The notes: a model not told the origin generated them from the sequence alone. DNA of 64,000 nt from Halomicroarcula saliterrae (GCF_031624395.1 NZ_JAMQON010000001.1:434001-498000), one strand, 5' to 3'. Counted from the first letter of the stretch, positions 42,498 through 51,760 are shown. Translations and numbers: made by a program.

Positions 42498-43234
42498 GTC
42501 GCCTCGGCCGCCTGCGCTCCGAGTCACGCGCCGCGAGCCGCGCGTTCCTGCGCCGTCGGACGGCGGTCTTTTTCACCTTCTTCTTCCCGCTCATCATCGT
42601 CGTCATCTTCGGCGTGCTGGTCCAGACACGGCCCGGCGGCGGCGGGCTGTTCACCCGCGAGCCAGCCTACTACGTCTCGGGGTATCTCGCTGTGGTCGTC
42701 CTCTTTACGCCGCTGTCGCGGGTGGGCAGCGAGGTCGCCCGCCACCGCGACGGCAACCGGTTCGAGAAGCTGGCGACCACGCCGCTGACCCGACCCGAGT
42801 GGCTGCTGGCCCAGACGCTGGTCAACACGGTCATCATCGGGCTCGCGGGGCTCGTTCTGCTGGGGCTGATGGTGGTCCTGACCGGTGCGGACATCGTGTT
42901 CTCGCCGCTGCTCCTGCCCTTCGTCGTGCTGGGCGTCGCGCTGTTCTGTGGCGTCGGCGCGATGCTCGGCAGCCTGGCGAGCTCACAGGACGGCGTCATC
43001 TCCGCGAGCAACGGTATCGCGCTGCCGCTCCTCTTCCTCTCGGAGACGTTCGTGCCCCCGGAGCTACTGCCGTCGTGGTTCCCGACGTGGCTCTCGCCGC
43101 TGACCTACTTCTCCCGCGGCGTGCGAGCGGTCAGTACCGGGAGCGGCGAGGTATTCGGGCCGCTGGCGGTGCTCGGCGTCTGTGCCGTCGTCGGTTTTGC
43201 GATCGGGGCGGCGCTGTTGCCGCGGACGGACTGA
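42494..43234 (+). CDS. ABC-2 type transporter permease
   Basis: A 246-residue ABC-2 permease with six membrane helices. The N-terminal cytoplasmic helix RTAVFFTFFFPLIIVVIFGV and the conserved GNRFEKLATTPLTRPEWLLAQ segment before helix 3 match the family, as does LPLLFLSETFVPPELLP near the end. It forms the channel for the ATPase encoded by the overlapping upstream gene. Confidence 0.9.
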   Translation: MSRLGRLRSESRAASRAFLRRRTAVFFTFFFPLIIVVIFGVLVQTRPGGGGLFTREPAYYVSGYLAVVVLFTPLSRVGSEVARHRDGNRFEKLATTPLTRPEWLLAQTLVNTVIIGLAGLVLLGLMVVLTGADIVFSPLLLPFVVLGVALFCGVGAMLGSLASSQDGVISASNGIALPLLFLSETFVPPELLPSWFPTWLSPLTYFSRGVRAVSTGSGEVFGPLAVLGVCAVVGFAIGAALLPRTD

Positions 43235-43315
43235 CGCTCCGGAGGCGTAGGGCGAACCGTCCTCCTGCCGAACTACCCGCTCGTCGCGGGTGTCTCGTCG
43301 AAAAACGCGTGGCCG

Positions 43316-43807
43316 TTAGGATTCGGCCATCCCCTGATACGCGAGGACGGCCCCGACCACGAACACTATGGTGGCGAGGTAGATGGGCCCGAGATGGGTC
43401 AGCCAGTCGTGGGCGAACGCCCCGCCGGTCCAGTGCATCGGGAGCGCGAGGGCGAGGGAGACGACCGCGGCGACCACGGCGGTGGCCCACGCCCACCGCA
43501 GGCGCTGGTGGACGCCGTACCACGAGAGCGCCGTCACCGCGATGCCGGTCGAGATGATAAAGGCCGCCGTCGCGACGTGCAGGTGGCTGATGTAGTACGC
43601 GACGGCCGGGTTCAGCTCCGCCGGCGTCAGCCCGCCCAGTGTACTCACCCCGATTTCGAAGCCGCCCCCGACGAAGTTCAACACCAGAAAGACGACGCCG
43701 TAGCCGACGAACGCGACCCCGGCGAGCGTCATCAGGATGGAGCCGAGCTGGAGCCTCGAACCGCGTTCGACTTCGGTCCCCGTGAGCGTTTGTTCTGTGG
43801 ATTCCAT
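43316..43807 (-). CDS. Four-helix membrane protein of unknown function
   Basis: A 163-residue protein with four membrane helices; histidines occur in or near helix ends (YYISHLHVATAAF, LPMHWTGGAFAHDW). Such histidines and its place beside oxidase-assembly genes hint at a respiratory or heme-related role, without proof. The start MESTEQTL is preferred to a second ATG three codons upstream. The DUF1059 gene lies just upstream in the same direction. Confidence 0.7.
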   Translation of the reverse strand: MESTEQTLTGTEVERGSRLQLGSILMTLAGVAFVGYGVVFLVLNFVGGGFEIGVSTLGGLTPAELNPAVAYYISHLHVATAAFIISTGIAVTALSWYGVHQRLRWAWATAVVAAVVSLALALPMHWTGGAFAHDWLTHLGPIYLATIVFVVGAVLAYQGMAES

Positions 43808-43812
43808 CGCTC

Positions 43813-43986
43813 TCACACCGTCTGGAGGTGTTCCTCGCGGAGTTCGTCGTCGGTGAAATCCTTCCCGTGGGCCTCCCGCATGTGGCTCTGTGCCAGGCTG
43901 ATGGCCTCGGTTTCGTCCTCTGACTGGACGATAAATCGGCAGTCGTTGGCCTGGGCCTCACAGTCGAGCCGGTGTGCGTCAGTCAT
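43813..43986 (-). CDS. DUF1059-family small protein
   Basis: A 57-residue protein with the DUF1059 pattern: an N-terminal DCEAQANDCRFIVQSED segment and then ISLAQSHMREAHGKD, with two cysteines and two histidines that look like a small zinc-binding site. DUF1059 proteins are widespread and uncharacterised. It ends five bases before the start of the four-helix protein gene, so the two form an operon. Confidence 0.85.
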   Translation of the reverse strand: MTDAHRLDCEAQANDCRFIVQSEDETEAISLAQSHMREAHGKDFTDDELREEHLQTV

Positions 43987-44101
43987 TGTCTATCACTATA
44001 TCGAACGGACGGGCGCCTGCGTCAGGTAGCTACCGACTGACACGAGCGCAGCGACTGACGGGTTCCCAGTCCCTGCCCGCCGGGCGGTGGCTGCCTCCGA
44101 G

Positions 44102-44914
44102 TTACCGGCCGCCGGGCGATTCGAGCGCGAGCGGCGACCGCTCCTGCCGGTAGCGCTCGAAGCGTGATTTCACCCATTCTCGTGCCTCCGGCGCGTCGGT
44201 ATCGATAATCACACGCACTGTCCCACTCTCGGCGTCGTACCCTGTGACGGCGACGCGGTCGCCGAAGACGCCAAAGCCGTACGGCGGCAGGTCGTCGTGT
44301 GTCCGGACCACGAGATTCCCGCTGTTCAGGGCCCGGGCTGACCGCTCCGGATAGGTCGAACGGAGGGACTCGACGACGGCCGGCGCCTCGATAATCTCCG
44401 CGTCCGCACCGTCGATAACTCGGTCACAGATATCCGCCAGACACGGTTCGAGCACCGCGAGGTCGAACCCGACGAGCCGAAACCGGTCGGCTGTACCGAG
44501 CAACGACAGGAATCTGTTCACCGGGCGGTACGGGTTCTCCGACGCTGCGGTCGTCACGACCGCGTCCGACCACATACCGACGGTGAATCCGCGCTCCTCG
44601 GTCGGCAACAGCTCCCAGGTGTCACGCAGCAGCCGTTCGGTTTCCAGTCGGTCGAGCAGCTGTGTCAGCCCCGCCGTGACGAAGGCCCCCAGCTCCGTCG
44701 CCTCGTATCGCCCGTCCCGACGGTGGACCCAGCGACGCTCCTCGAACGCCCGCAACGTTCGCCGCATCGTGGAGGGAGAGACCCCGGTCAACGACAGGAG
44801 TTCGTCCCGACTCCGCGGCCGCTTGGTCAGGGCGGTAAGCGCCGTCACACGGTGGGCGGACCGAGCGAGGTACTCGACGTCGTCGAGTGGTGAACTGGTA
44901 GCGCTCGCGTCCAT
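44102..44914 (-). CDS. Winged-helix transcriptional regulator (FilR1-type)
   Basis: A 270-residue regulator. The N-terminal 80 residues form a winged helix (SAHRVTALTALTKRPRSRDELL, SPSTMRRTLRAFEERRWVHRRDGRYE). The C-terminal 170 residues read like the archaeal FilR1/methanogenesis-regulator ligand-binding domain (NLVVRTHDDLPPYGFGVFGDRVAVTGYD). It is encoded next to oxidase-assembly genes and could control them, but its target is unknown. An alternative start lies five codons upstream. Confidence 0.85.
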   Translation of the reverse strand: MDASATSSPLDDVEYLARSAHRVTALTALTKRPRSRDELLSLTGVSPSTMRRTLRAFEERRWVHRRDGRYEATELGAFVTAGLTQLLDRLETERLLRDTWELLPTEERGFTVGMWSDAVVTTAASENPYRPVNRFLSLLGTADRFRLVGFDLAVLEPCLADICDRVIDGADAEIIEAPAVVESLRSTYPERSARALNSGNLVVRTHDDLPPYGFGVFGDRVAVTGYDAESGTVRVIIDTDAPEAREWVKSRFERYRQERSPLALESPGGR

Positions 44915-44987
44915 AGTAAATGTACACACACGAACAAGTTAGCTGATTCGATTGGCCGAACCGATAGCCGTTCGCGCGACCGCCGAC

Positions 44988-45617
44988 TCAGTCGCGCAGT
45001 TTCGGTCCCACGAAGGCGAGCAGCAACGCCGCCTCGCCGCGCGGTTCCCACATGTAGATGTGGTTCAGCATGACGTAGGTGACGATACCGAGGAAGAGCG
45101 AGAGGCCCCACGCGGCGACCGCGACGCGACCGACCTTCGCGTGGGCGGTCTGACGAAGTTCGCTGGGGCTGTGTGAGAGCCCGAGGACGACGGCGTGGAC
45201 GACCACCGGGACGGAGACGGCCGACAGGATGATGTGGACGGCGAGCATCGCCAGATACGCCCAGTAGACCGGCCCTTCGACCAGAATCGCCTTCTCGAAG
45301 CCGCCGCCGACTTTCAGGAGATACATCGCGAGGAAGGCGATGATGAGCCCGAACGCGGTCAGCATCGCGGCCCGGTGTTTCGCGACCTGGTCGGTCCGGA
45401 TGAAGTAGACGCCGGCGACAATCGCCGACAGCGCCGCGGTGTTGACCACGGCGATGGCGTCACTGAGGAGGATAACGGTCTCGTTACTGATGGACGGGAA
45501 CGGGAAGACACCCCCGAAGGTCCCGAAGACGAGCACGTAGCCGACGAGCGATAACACGGCGGTGACACGGCGCGGGGACGCTTTCGCGTGCGACTGGAGT
45601 CTGTCTGCGACGGCCAT
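44988..45617 (-). CDS. DUF420-family membrane protein
   Basis: A 209-residue protein with six or so membrane helices and the DUF420 pattern (AKHRAAMLTAFGLIIAFLAMYLLK, YLAMLAVHIILSAVSVPVV, HAKVGRVAVAAWGLSLFLGIVTYVML). The family is linked to cytochrome oxidase clusters such as CtaM/YozB, believed to help form the oxidase. Histidines in helices may bind heme or copper. It is consistent with the surrounding oxidase cluster. Confidence 0.88.
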   Translation of the reverse strand: MAVADRLQSHAKASPRRVTAVLSLVGYVLVFGTFGGVFPFPSISNETVILLSDAIAVVNTAALSAIVAGVYFIRTDQVAKHRAAMLTAFGLIIAFLAMYLLKVGGGFEKAILVEGPVYWAYLAMLAVHIILSAVSVPVVVHAVVLGLSHSPSELRQTAHAKVGRVAVAAWGLSLFLGIVTYVMLNHIYMWEPRGEAALLLAFVGPKLRD

Positions 45618-45681
45618 ACTGGCTCTGAGAATCGCGGAGGTTTCCGTGTTCTGGAACGCGAGTCGAATCCGCTCGGCGAGT

Positions 45682-46896
45682 TTAGGCGAAGGTGCGGGAG
45701 ACGTCTTCGTCTTCGTCTTCTTCCTGCTGTATCTTCGCCCAGGCGTCGTGGAAGTCGGTCATCCGGACCTCGGTGCGGTCGTCGCGGATGGCGAACATGC
45801 CGGCCTCGGTACAGATGGCCTTCACGTCGGCCCCGGAGGCGTCCTCGACCTGTTCTGCCAGCTCGGCGAACTCGACGTCGTCGGCGACGTTCATGCTGCG
45901 CGTGTGAATCCGGAAGATCTGCTCGCGGCCCTCGACGTCGGGGTTTGGCACCTCGATGAGGCGGTCGAACCGGCCCGGGCGCAGGATGGCGCGGTCGAGC
46001 ATGTCGAAGCGGTTCGTCGCCGCGATGATGCGGATATCACCGCGGTCGTCGAACCCGTCCATCTCCGAGAGCAGCTGCATCATCGTCCGCTGGACCTCGG
46101 CGTCGCCGCTGGTCTTCGAGTCGGTCCGCTTGGCGGCGATGGCGTCTATCTCGTCTATGAAGACGACGGCGGGTTCCTCCTGGCGGGCGAGCTCGAAGAG
46201 GTCACGAACCAGCTTGGCGCCCTCGCCGATGAACTTGTGGACCAGTTCGGAGCCGGCCATCTTGATGAAGGTGGCGTCGGTCTCGTTGGCGACGGCTTTC
46301 GCGAGCATCGTCTTGCCGGTGCCGGGCGGACCGTGCAGCAGGACGCCGCTCGGGGGCTCGATGCCCACGTCCTCGAACATCTCCGGGCTGACGAGGGGCA
46401 TCTCGACGGTCTCGCGGACCTCTTCCATCTGCTCCTCGATGCCGCCGATGTCGGCGAAGGTCACGTCGGGCGACTGGTCGACCTGCATCACGCGGGCCCG
46501 CACGTCGGTCTCGTCGTTGAGCTGTTTGACGATAGAGAGAGAGTTGTTGACGGCGACCCGGTCGTCCGGCGAGAGGTCGTCGCGCATCTCGTCGGTGACC
46601 TCGGTCAGGGCCTCCTGGTTGTTGCCGTGTTGCTTGATGATGGCACCGTCGTCGTTGAGTTCCTGTACCGTGGCGACGAACAGCGGCGACTGTTTGAGCT
46701 TCTTGTTCTCGTGAGTCAGCCGTTCGAGCTTCTGCTGGTACTTGTTGTTCTCCGCGTTGGCGTCGAGGAGCTTGTCCCGCATCTCCTCGTTTTGCGATTC
46801 GAGCACCTCCAGCCGTTCCTGTAGCGCCTCGATTTTCTTCTGCATAGAGGCGCCCTCGTCGTACGGTAGGTCCACCTCGTCGACGGTGTCGGTCAT
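45682..46896 (-). CDS. pan: Proteasome-activating nucleotidase PAN
   Basis: A 404-residue AAA+ ATPase that unfolds substrates for the 20S proteasome. It has an N-terminal coiled coil (about 16-68), an OB ring domain, Walker A GPPGTGKT (189-196), Walker B VVFIDEIDA, and an arginine finger region GRFDRLIEVP. The C-terminus ends in SRTFA: Phe replaces the Tyr of the docking motif HbYX, a feature to compare with other haloarchaeal PAN proteins. Starts MTDTVDEVDLPYDEG. Confidence 0.96.
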   Translation of the reverse strand: MTDTVDEVDLPYDEGASMQKKIEALQERLEVLESQNEEMRDKLLDANAENNKYQQKLERLTHENKKLKQSPLFVATVQELNDDGAIIKQHGNNQEALTEVTDEMRDDLSPDDRVAVNNSLSIVKQLNDETDVRARVMQVDQSPDVTFADIGGIEEQMEEVRETVEMPLVSPEMFEDVGIEPPSGVLLHGPPGTGKTMLAKAVANETDATFIKMAGSELVHKFIGEGAKLVRDLFELARQEEPAVVFIDEIDAIAAKRTDSKTSGDAEVQRTMMQLLSEMDGFDDRGDIRIIAATNRFDMLDRAILRPGRFDRLIEVPNPDVEGREQIFRIHTRSMNVADDVEFAELAEQVEDASGADVKAICTEAGMFAIRDDRTEVRMTDFHDAWAKIQQEEDEDEDVSRTFA

Positions 46897-47050
46897 TATG
46901 GGCCTTCTAGTGGGTGTATCGTTATGAGGCTTCGGGTAGCGCCAGCTTTCGATACCGGGGGTAGCGGCCCGGAAACGACCGGTGACGGCGTTCCAGCTCG
47001 ACCGGTGCGAATCGGCAGCTTTCTGTCCGGTCGTAGGCAACGTGTCCAGT

Positions 47051-47797
47051 ATGGCAGCGGACACCCCTTCGGTGGTCGTCGTCGGCGGCGGTGTCGCCGG
47101 GCTCTCCGCGGCGCTGTTTACCGCCCGTGCCGACCTCGCCACCACCGTCGTCTCGACCGGCGAGTCGATTCTGAACCGCAACGCCCACCTGGAGAACTTC
47201 CCCGGCTTCCCGGCGGGTATCAACCCCCGGCTCCTGCTCGACCTCCAGCGTGAACAGGCCGAAAGCGCCGGTGTCGAGTTCGAGGACGGGCGAATCCAGC
47301 GGGTCACCGCTGTGGACTCCGGGTTCGAGTTGCTCGCCGCCGACGGCGACCGCTACACCGCGGACTACGTCATCGCGGCCTCGTGGTCGGACCCGACGTA
47401 TCTCGACGGGCTCGACGTGGACCTCCTGGACCGCGGGTCGAAGACGTTCGTCGGCGTCGACGAGTTCGGTTCGACGGGCGTCGACGGGCTGTACGCCGCC
47501 GGCCGACTGGCCGAGAAACACCACCAGAGCATCGTCGCCGCCGGCCACGGCGCGCAGGTCGGCATCGCCGTGGTCGAGGACAGCGACGTGGACTTCTACC
47601 ACGACTGGACCGTCCCGGAGGGTTACTTCACCGGCCGCGACCGCGAGGTCCCACCCGGGTGTGAGGAGATAGGCGACGAAGAGCGCGAACGTCGGGAGGC
47701 CGAATCCCTAGAGCGGATGCGCGAGGCGTTCGCGGCACCATATCCCGACGAGCCGACGATGCACCCGAGCGTCACAGCGGACGAGCAAGCGCGGTAA
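47051..47797 (+). CDS. Thioredoxin-reductase-like FAD protein lacking the CxxC
   Basis: A 248-residue flavoprotein with the FAD-binding VVVVGGGVAGLSAALFTAR and the C-terminal GLYAAGRLAEKHHQSIVAAGHGAQVGI motif of the thioredoxin-reductase family. The redox-active CxxC is absent and the NADPH domain is missing or heavily reduced, so it is shorter (normal about 310). An acidic 50-residue tail follows. It may bind FAD and reduce or sense another partner; function is unknown. Confidence 0.8.
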   Translation: MAADTPSVVVVGGGVAGLSAALFTARADLATTVVSTGESILNRNAHLENFPGFPAGINPRLLLDLQREQAESAGVEFEDGRIQRVTAVDSGFELLAADGDRYTADYVIAASWSDPTYLDGLDVDLLDRGSKTFVGVDEFGSTGVDGLYAAGRLAEKHHQSIVAAGHGAQVGIAVVEDSDVDFYHDWTVPEGYFTGRDREVPPGCEEIGDEERERREAESLERMREAFAAPYPDEPTMHPSVTADEQAR

Positions 47798-47896
47798 GAC
47801 CGCCCCCGTCTCGGGGTTCGGCGAGCTTACGCCGGATACTGGAGTCATAACCAAGCCGTCGTCCGTCCACCCTGTGAGTATCTGGGACGATAGCCG

Positions 47897-48814
47897 ATGA
47901 CACAGCGTTCGACGGACACCGTCGTCGTCCTGAACCCCGAGAGCGGGAGCGGGACCCACGGCGCCGCTGTGCGGACCCACGCGGAAGCGCTCGGGTACGC
48001 GCTCGTAGAGACGGGTCCGGACACCGACGCGGTCGCGCTGACGGCGGCGGCCGCCGACGGCGGCGCTTCGACGGTGGTCGCCGCCGGCGGCGACGGCACG
48101 GTAAACGAGGTGGTTCGGGGCATCCACCGCGCCGGCGCCTTCGACCGTGTCACGCTCGGTGTCGTCCCCGTCGGGACGGGCAACAACTTCGCGAAACGGC
48201 TCGGTATCACCGGCGTGGACGCGGCGTTCGACGTCGTCGAGTCCGGCGAACGCCGCCGTATCGACGTCGGCGAGGCCGACGGTCACATCTTCGTCAACTC
48301 CTGTGTCGCCGGGCTGACAGCGGATTCCAGCAGTCAGACCTCCGCCGCGATGAAACGCCGGTTCGGCGTTCTGGCGTACGTCGTGACGACGCTGCGGACT
48401 GTACGGGACTTCGAGTCCCTCCGGCTGTCCGTCACCATCGAGGGCCGAGAGCGGGCGGCGCCGATGTGGACCGGCGACGCCCTCAGCGTCCTGATAGGGA
48501 ACGGGCGACAGTTCACACCGGGCACGAACGGGCCGGCCGACGTCGAAGACGGGCTGTTCGACGTGACGGTCATCGAAGACGTGCCGGTTCTCAACCTCAT
48601 GAGCGAGGCCATCGTCGAGCGGCTGCTCGGCCGCGAGTCCGAGTATATCACCCGGTTTCGCGCTCGCTCGCTCTCCATCGAGGTCCACCACCCGGCGTCG
48701 GTTCGGTTCAGTCTCGACGGCGAGATACTCCAGGAACAGCGCCTCTCGTTCTCGAACCGGCCGCGGACGCTGTCGGTGGCCGTCGGCGAGACGTATCGCC
48801 CGGGACCGGACTGA
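47897..48814 (+). CDS. Diacylglycerol-kinase-like lipid kinase (YegS/DAGK family)
   Basis: A 305-residue lipid kinase. The nucleotide-binding VVAAGGDGTVNEVV and VPVGTGNNFAKRL motifs are intact, and the C-terminal beta-sandwich with VRFSLDGEIL is typical. These proteins phosphorylate diacylglycerol or related lipids; archaeal substrates are unknown and archaeal lipids are isoprenoid ethers. Single gene. Confidence 0.88.
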   Translation: MTQRSTDTVVVLNPESGSGTHGAAVRTHAEALGYALVETGPDTDAVALTAAAADGGASTVVAAGGDGTVNEVVRGIHRAGAFDRVTLGVVPVGTGNNFAKRLGITGVDAAFDVVESGERRRIDVGEADGHIFVNSCVAGLTADSSSQTSAAMKRRFGVLAYVVTTLRTVRDFESLRLSVTIEGRERAAPMWTGDALSVLIGNGRQFTPGTNGPADVEDGLFDVTVIEDVPVLNLMSEAIVERLLGRESEYITRFRARSLSIEVHHPASVRFSLDGEILQEQRLSFSNRPRTLSVAVGETYRPGPD

Positions 48815-48866
48815 GCGGGTCCCCCGACCGGGCGAACTTTTAGGCCGGGACAGCCAAGAGCAGAGC

Positions 48867-50045
48867 ATGTTGGAGGGAGTGAACGTCGTCCTCGGGGTCT
48901 CGGGCTCCATCGCGGCGGTCAAGACCGTGGAACTCGCCCACGAACTGCGCCGGCGGGGGGCCACCGTCCGGGCGGTCATGACCGACAGCGCGACGGGTAT
49001 CGTCCACCCCTGGGCCGTCGAGTTCGCCACCGAGAACGACGTCGTGACCGAACTCACGGGTCGGGTCGAACACGTCGAGCTGTGTGGCGTCGACGGCTGG
49101 GGCGACGTGCTCTTGCTCGCGCCCGCGACGGCGAACACCGTCGGCAAAGTCGCGGCGGCCGTCGACGACACGCCGGTGACGACGACGGCGACGACGGCGC
49201 TGGGGGCCGGCGTGCCGGTCGTCGTCGCGCCCGCGATGCACGAGCCGATGTACGACCACCCCGGCGTGCTGGACGCTCTCTCCCGGGTCGAATCGTGGGG
49301 CGTCGACTTCGTCGACCCGCGTATCGAGGAGGGGAAAGCCAAGATAGCCACCGAGGACGCCATCGTCACCGCGGTCGCGCGGGCGGCGGGCGAGCGGCCC
49401 CTCGGCGGTCGTCACGTGGTCGTCACGGCCGGCGCGACGACCGAATCGGTCGACCCCGTCCGGACCCTCTCGAACCGCGCCTCGGGGCGGACCGGCCGGG
49501 CGGTCGCCCGGGCCTGTCACGTCCTCGGGGCCGAGGTGACGCTCGTCCACGACGGGCCCGCGGTTCCCTACGCCGCCGTCGAGCCGGTCGAGTCGGCCGC
49601 CGAGATGACCGCTGCCGTCGCCGATATCGCCGACGAGGCCGACGCGCTCGTCTCCGCGGCCGCCATCTCCGACTACACCGTCTCCGCGGCCGACGAGAAG
49701 ATACGGAGCGGCCAGTCGGGACTGACGCTGGAACTCGAACCGACGCCGAAGCTCATCGACACCGTCCGGGCCGACCACCCCGACCTGCCCATCGTCGGGT
49801 TCAAGGTCGAATCGGCGGGCGACGACGAGGCGCTGTGCGCCCGTGCCCGCGAGCTCCGCGACCGGGTCGACCTCGCCTTCGTCGTCGCCAACGACGCGAG
49901 CGTGATGGGCGCGACACGCACCCGCGCGCTGCTCGTCGAGGCCGCCGACTACCGGGAGTACACCGGCGACAAACAGGGGCTGGGACTCGCCGTCGCCGAG
50001 AAACTGGCCGCAAAACTGGGCGAACAATCATCGGCGACCGACTAA
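48867..50045 (+). CDS. coaBC: Bifunctional CoaBC: phosphopantothenoylcysteine decarboxylase/synthase
   Basis: A 392-residue coenzyme A biosynthesis enzyme. The N-terminal decarboxylase half starts VVLGVSGSIAAVKTVELA and has the PAMHEPMYDHP segment; the C-terminal synthetase half has VVTAGATTESVDPVR and SAAAISDYTVSA with the K-x-K-(S) region DEKIRSGQ. It makes 4'-phosphopantetheine from phosphopantothenate and cysteine. Length is normal. Confidence 0.95.
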   Translation: MLEGVNVVLGVSGSIAAVKTVELAHELRRRGATVRAVMTDSATGIVHPWAVEFATENDVVTELTGRVEHVELCGVDGWGDVLLLAPATANTVGKVAAAVDDTPVTTTATTALGAGVPVVVAPAMHEPMYDHPGVLDALSRVESWGVDFVDPRIEEGKAKIATEDAIVTAVARAAGERPLGGRHVVVTAGATTESVDPVRTLSNRASGRTGRAVARACHVLGAEVTLVHDGPAVPYAAVEPVESAAEMTAAVADIADEADALVSAAAISDYTVSAADEKIRSGQSGLTLELEPTPKLIDTVRADHPDLPIVGFKVESAGDDEALCARARELRDRVDLAFVVANDASVMGATRTRALLVEAADYREYTGDKQGLGLAVAEKLAAKLGEQSSATD

Positions 50046-50137
50046 TTGCGAAATAGTTTTGCGTATCCCGACGTTCGCTACCGGTAACGACTGTAGCGCC
50101 TCTCAACCACACAGATACAGGATTCTCACAAACTATC

Positions 50138-51184
50138 GTGACTGCTCCCGACACGTTTCGTCTGCTGGTCCCGGTCGCCGACTCCGTGACGGTGCGCAAC
50201 ACCGTCGCCTACGTCGTCGACGTCGCCACTGCGGCGGCCGAAGACCGCCCGGTCGAACTCCACTTCGTCGACGTCGCCAGTACCCGCGCCGTCGACCCAG
50301 ACGCCCCCGAAGAACTGGCCGCGGCCAGCGACCTGCTGGAACGCGTCCAGGCGTGGGTCGACGAGGATACGGGCGGGACACCGCCCGCGGACCTCTCGGT
50401 CGTCACCGACGTGCTCGGCGCGAACCGATACCTGTTCAGCCCCGGTGACTACGCCGACGTGTTGCTCGAATACGCCGCGGAGTCCGCCATCGACCGAATC
50501 GTGCTGGACCCCGAGTACAGCCCCGGCGGCGCGGCGCCGATGTTGCGCCCGCTCACAATCGAGCTGTCCCGCGGCGAGCCGGCGGTCGAGGAGGCGCCCG
50601 TCGACCGCCGGACGGAGCGAACCGTGCTGGCTCGCGCGGCGTCGCTGCCGAAGTACCTCACCGTCTTCGGGAGCTCCTACCTGTTCTACATGCTGCTGTC
50701 CTCGTGGAAACCCCTCGATTTCTTCACCGGCTTTCTCACCGCGACGCTGGTCGCCGTGTTGCTCGCCCCGGTCGCGTTCAGCGAGCAGCCCTCGGTCCGC
50801 CGGGTCGGCAAGCAGCTCGTCCGGATGGTCATCTACGCCCCGTATCTCCTGAAGGAGATCGCCGTCGCGAACCTCCAGATAGCCTACGTCGTCCTCCACC
50901 CGGACCTGCCAATCGACCCCGAGGTCGTCGAGCTCCGGGCGGCCGTCTGGGGCGACGCCGCGGTGACGACACTCGCAAACAGCATCACGCTCACGCCCGG
51001 AACGCTCACTATCAGCGTCTCCGACCGGGCCTTCGACATCCACTCCCTCACCGCCGGCTCACGCGAGGACCTCTTCGACGGCGGGCTGGAACGGGCCGTC
51101 AGGTTCGTCTTCTACGGCCGCGAGGCGGCCGCAATCGCCACGCCGCGGGAACGCGGCGACGACGGGGGACGGTCGGATGGTTGA
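50138..51184 (+). CDS. mnhE: Na+/H+ antiporter subunit MnhE with N-terminal UspA-like domain
   Basis: A 348-residue protein that starts at a GTG. Residues 1-165 resemble a UspA-like nucleotide-binding domain (RLLVPVADSVTVRNTVAYVVDVA, GANRYLFSPGDYADVLLEYA, SPGGAAPML). Residues 175-330 are the MnhE part with two helices and the conserved ANLQIAYVVLHPDLPIDPEVVEL and TLANSITLTPGTLTISV. Stand-alone MnhE is about 160 residues. First gene of the Mrp operon; the Usp part may sense nucleotide or stress. Confidence 0.88.
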   Translation: MTAPDTFRLLVPVADSVTVRNTVAYVVDVATAAAEDRPVELHFVDVASTRAVDPDAPEELAAASDLLERVQAWVDEDTGGTPPADLSVVTDVLGANRYLFSPGDYADVLLEYAAESAIDRIVLDPEYSPGGAAPMLRPLTIELSRGEPAVEEAPVDRRTERTVLARAASLPKYLTVFGSSYLFYMLLSSWKPLDFFTGFLTATLVAVLLAPVAFSEQPSVRRVGKQLVRMVIYAPYLLKEIAVANLQIAYVVLHPDLPIDPEVVELRAAVWGDAAVTTLANSITLTPGTLTISVSDRAFDIHSLTAGSREDLFDGGLERAVRFVFYGREAAAIATPRERGDDGGRSDG

Positions 51185-51452
51185 GTTCTCGACCGCGCTG
51201 CTGGCCATCGCCGCGGCGTTCGTTCTCTTCGCCGTCGTCGCCCTCTATCGGGTGTTCGTCGGCCCGACCATCCACGACAGAGTCATCGCGGTCAACGTCG
51301 CCGGCACGAACACGGTCATCGCCATCGCGCTGGTGGCCGCGGCCTTCGAGGAGTCGACGTTCCTCGACGTGGCGCTCGTCTACGCCCTGTTGAACTTCCT
51401 GCTCTCGATAGCGTTCTCGAAGTTCAACGTCGAGCACGGAGGGGTGCTATGA
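51177..51452 (+). CDS. mnhF: Na+/H+ antiporter subunit MnhF
   Basis: A 91-residue three-helix subunit. The family pattern YRVFVGPTIHDRVIAVNVAG and the helix VALVYALLNFLLSIAFSKF are present. It overlaps MnhE by 8 bases and MnhG by 4 bases, so the operon is translationally coupled. MrpF-type subunits are small structural parts of the antiporter. Confidence 0.93.
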   Translation: MVEFSTALLAIAAAFVLFAVVALYRVFVGPTIHDRVIAVNVAGTNTVIAIALVAAAFEESTFLDVALVYALLNFLLSIAFSKFNVEHGGVL

Positions 51453-51760
51453 CGCCGGTCGAGTGGGCCATCGTCGCGCTCGCGCTGCTTGGCGCCTTCT
51501 TCGGGGCCGTCGCCGCGATAGGTATCGTCCGGATGCCGGATATCTACACGCGCGCGCACGCGGCATCGAAAAGCGATACGCTGGGCGCCGTGCTCACAAT
51601 CGCCGCGGTGGCGCTGGCCCTGGAGTCGAATCTCTCGACGGTCAAATCCGTCTTCCTCATCGTCTTCATGTTCATCACGAACCCGACGGCCGCCCACGCC
51701 ATCGCTCGGGCCGCACAGGAGCAGGGTATCGAGCCGTGGACAAAGGAGGGCGACGGATGA
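51449..51760 (+). CDS. mnhG: Na+/H+ antiporter subunit MnhG
   Basis: A 103-residue three-helix protein with the MnhG signature GIVRMPDIYTRAHAASKSDTLG and NPTAAHAIARAA. It overlaps the neighbours at both ends by 4 bases. Confidence 0.93.
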   Translation: MTPVEWAIVALALLGAFFGAVAAIGIVRMPDIYTRAHAASKSDTLGAVLTIAAVALALESNLSTVKSVFLIVFMFITNPTAAHAIARAAQEQGIEPWTKEGDG

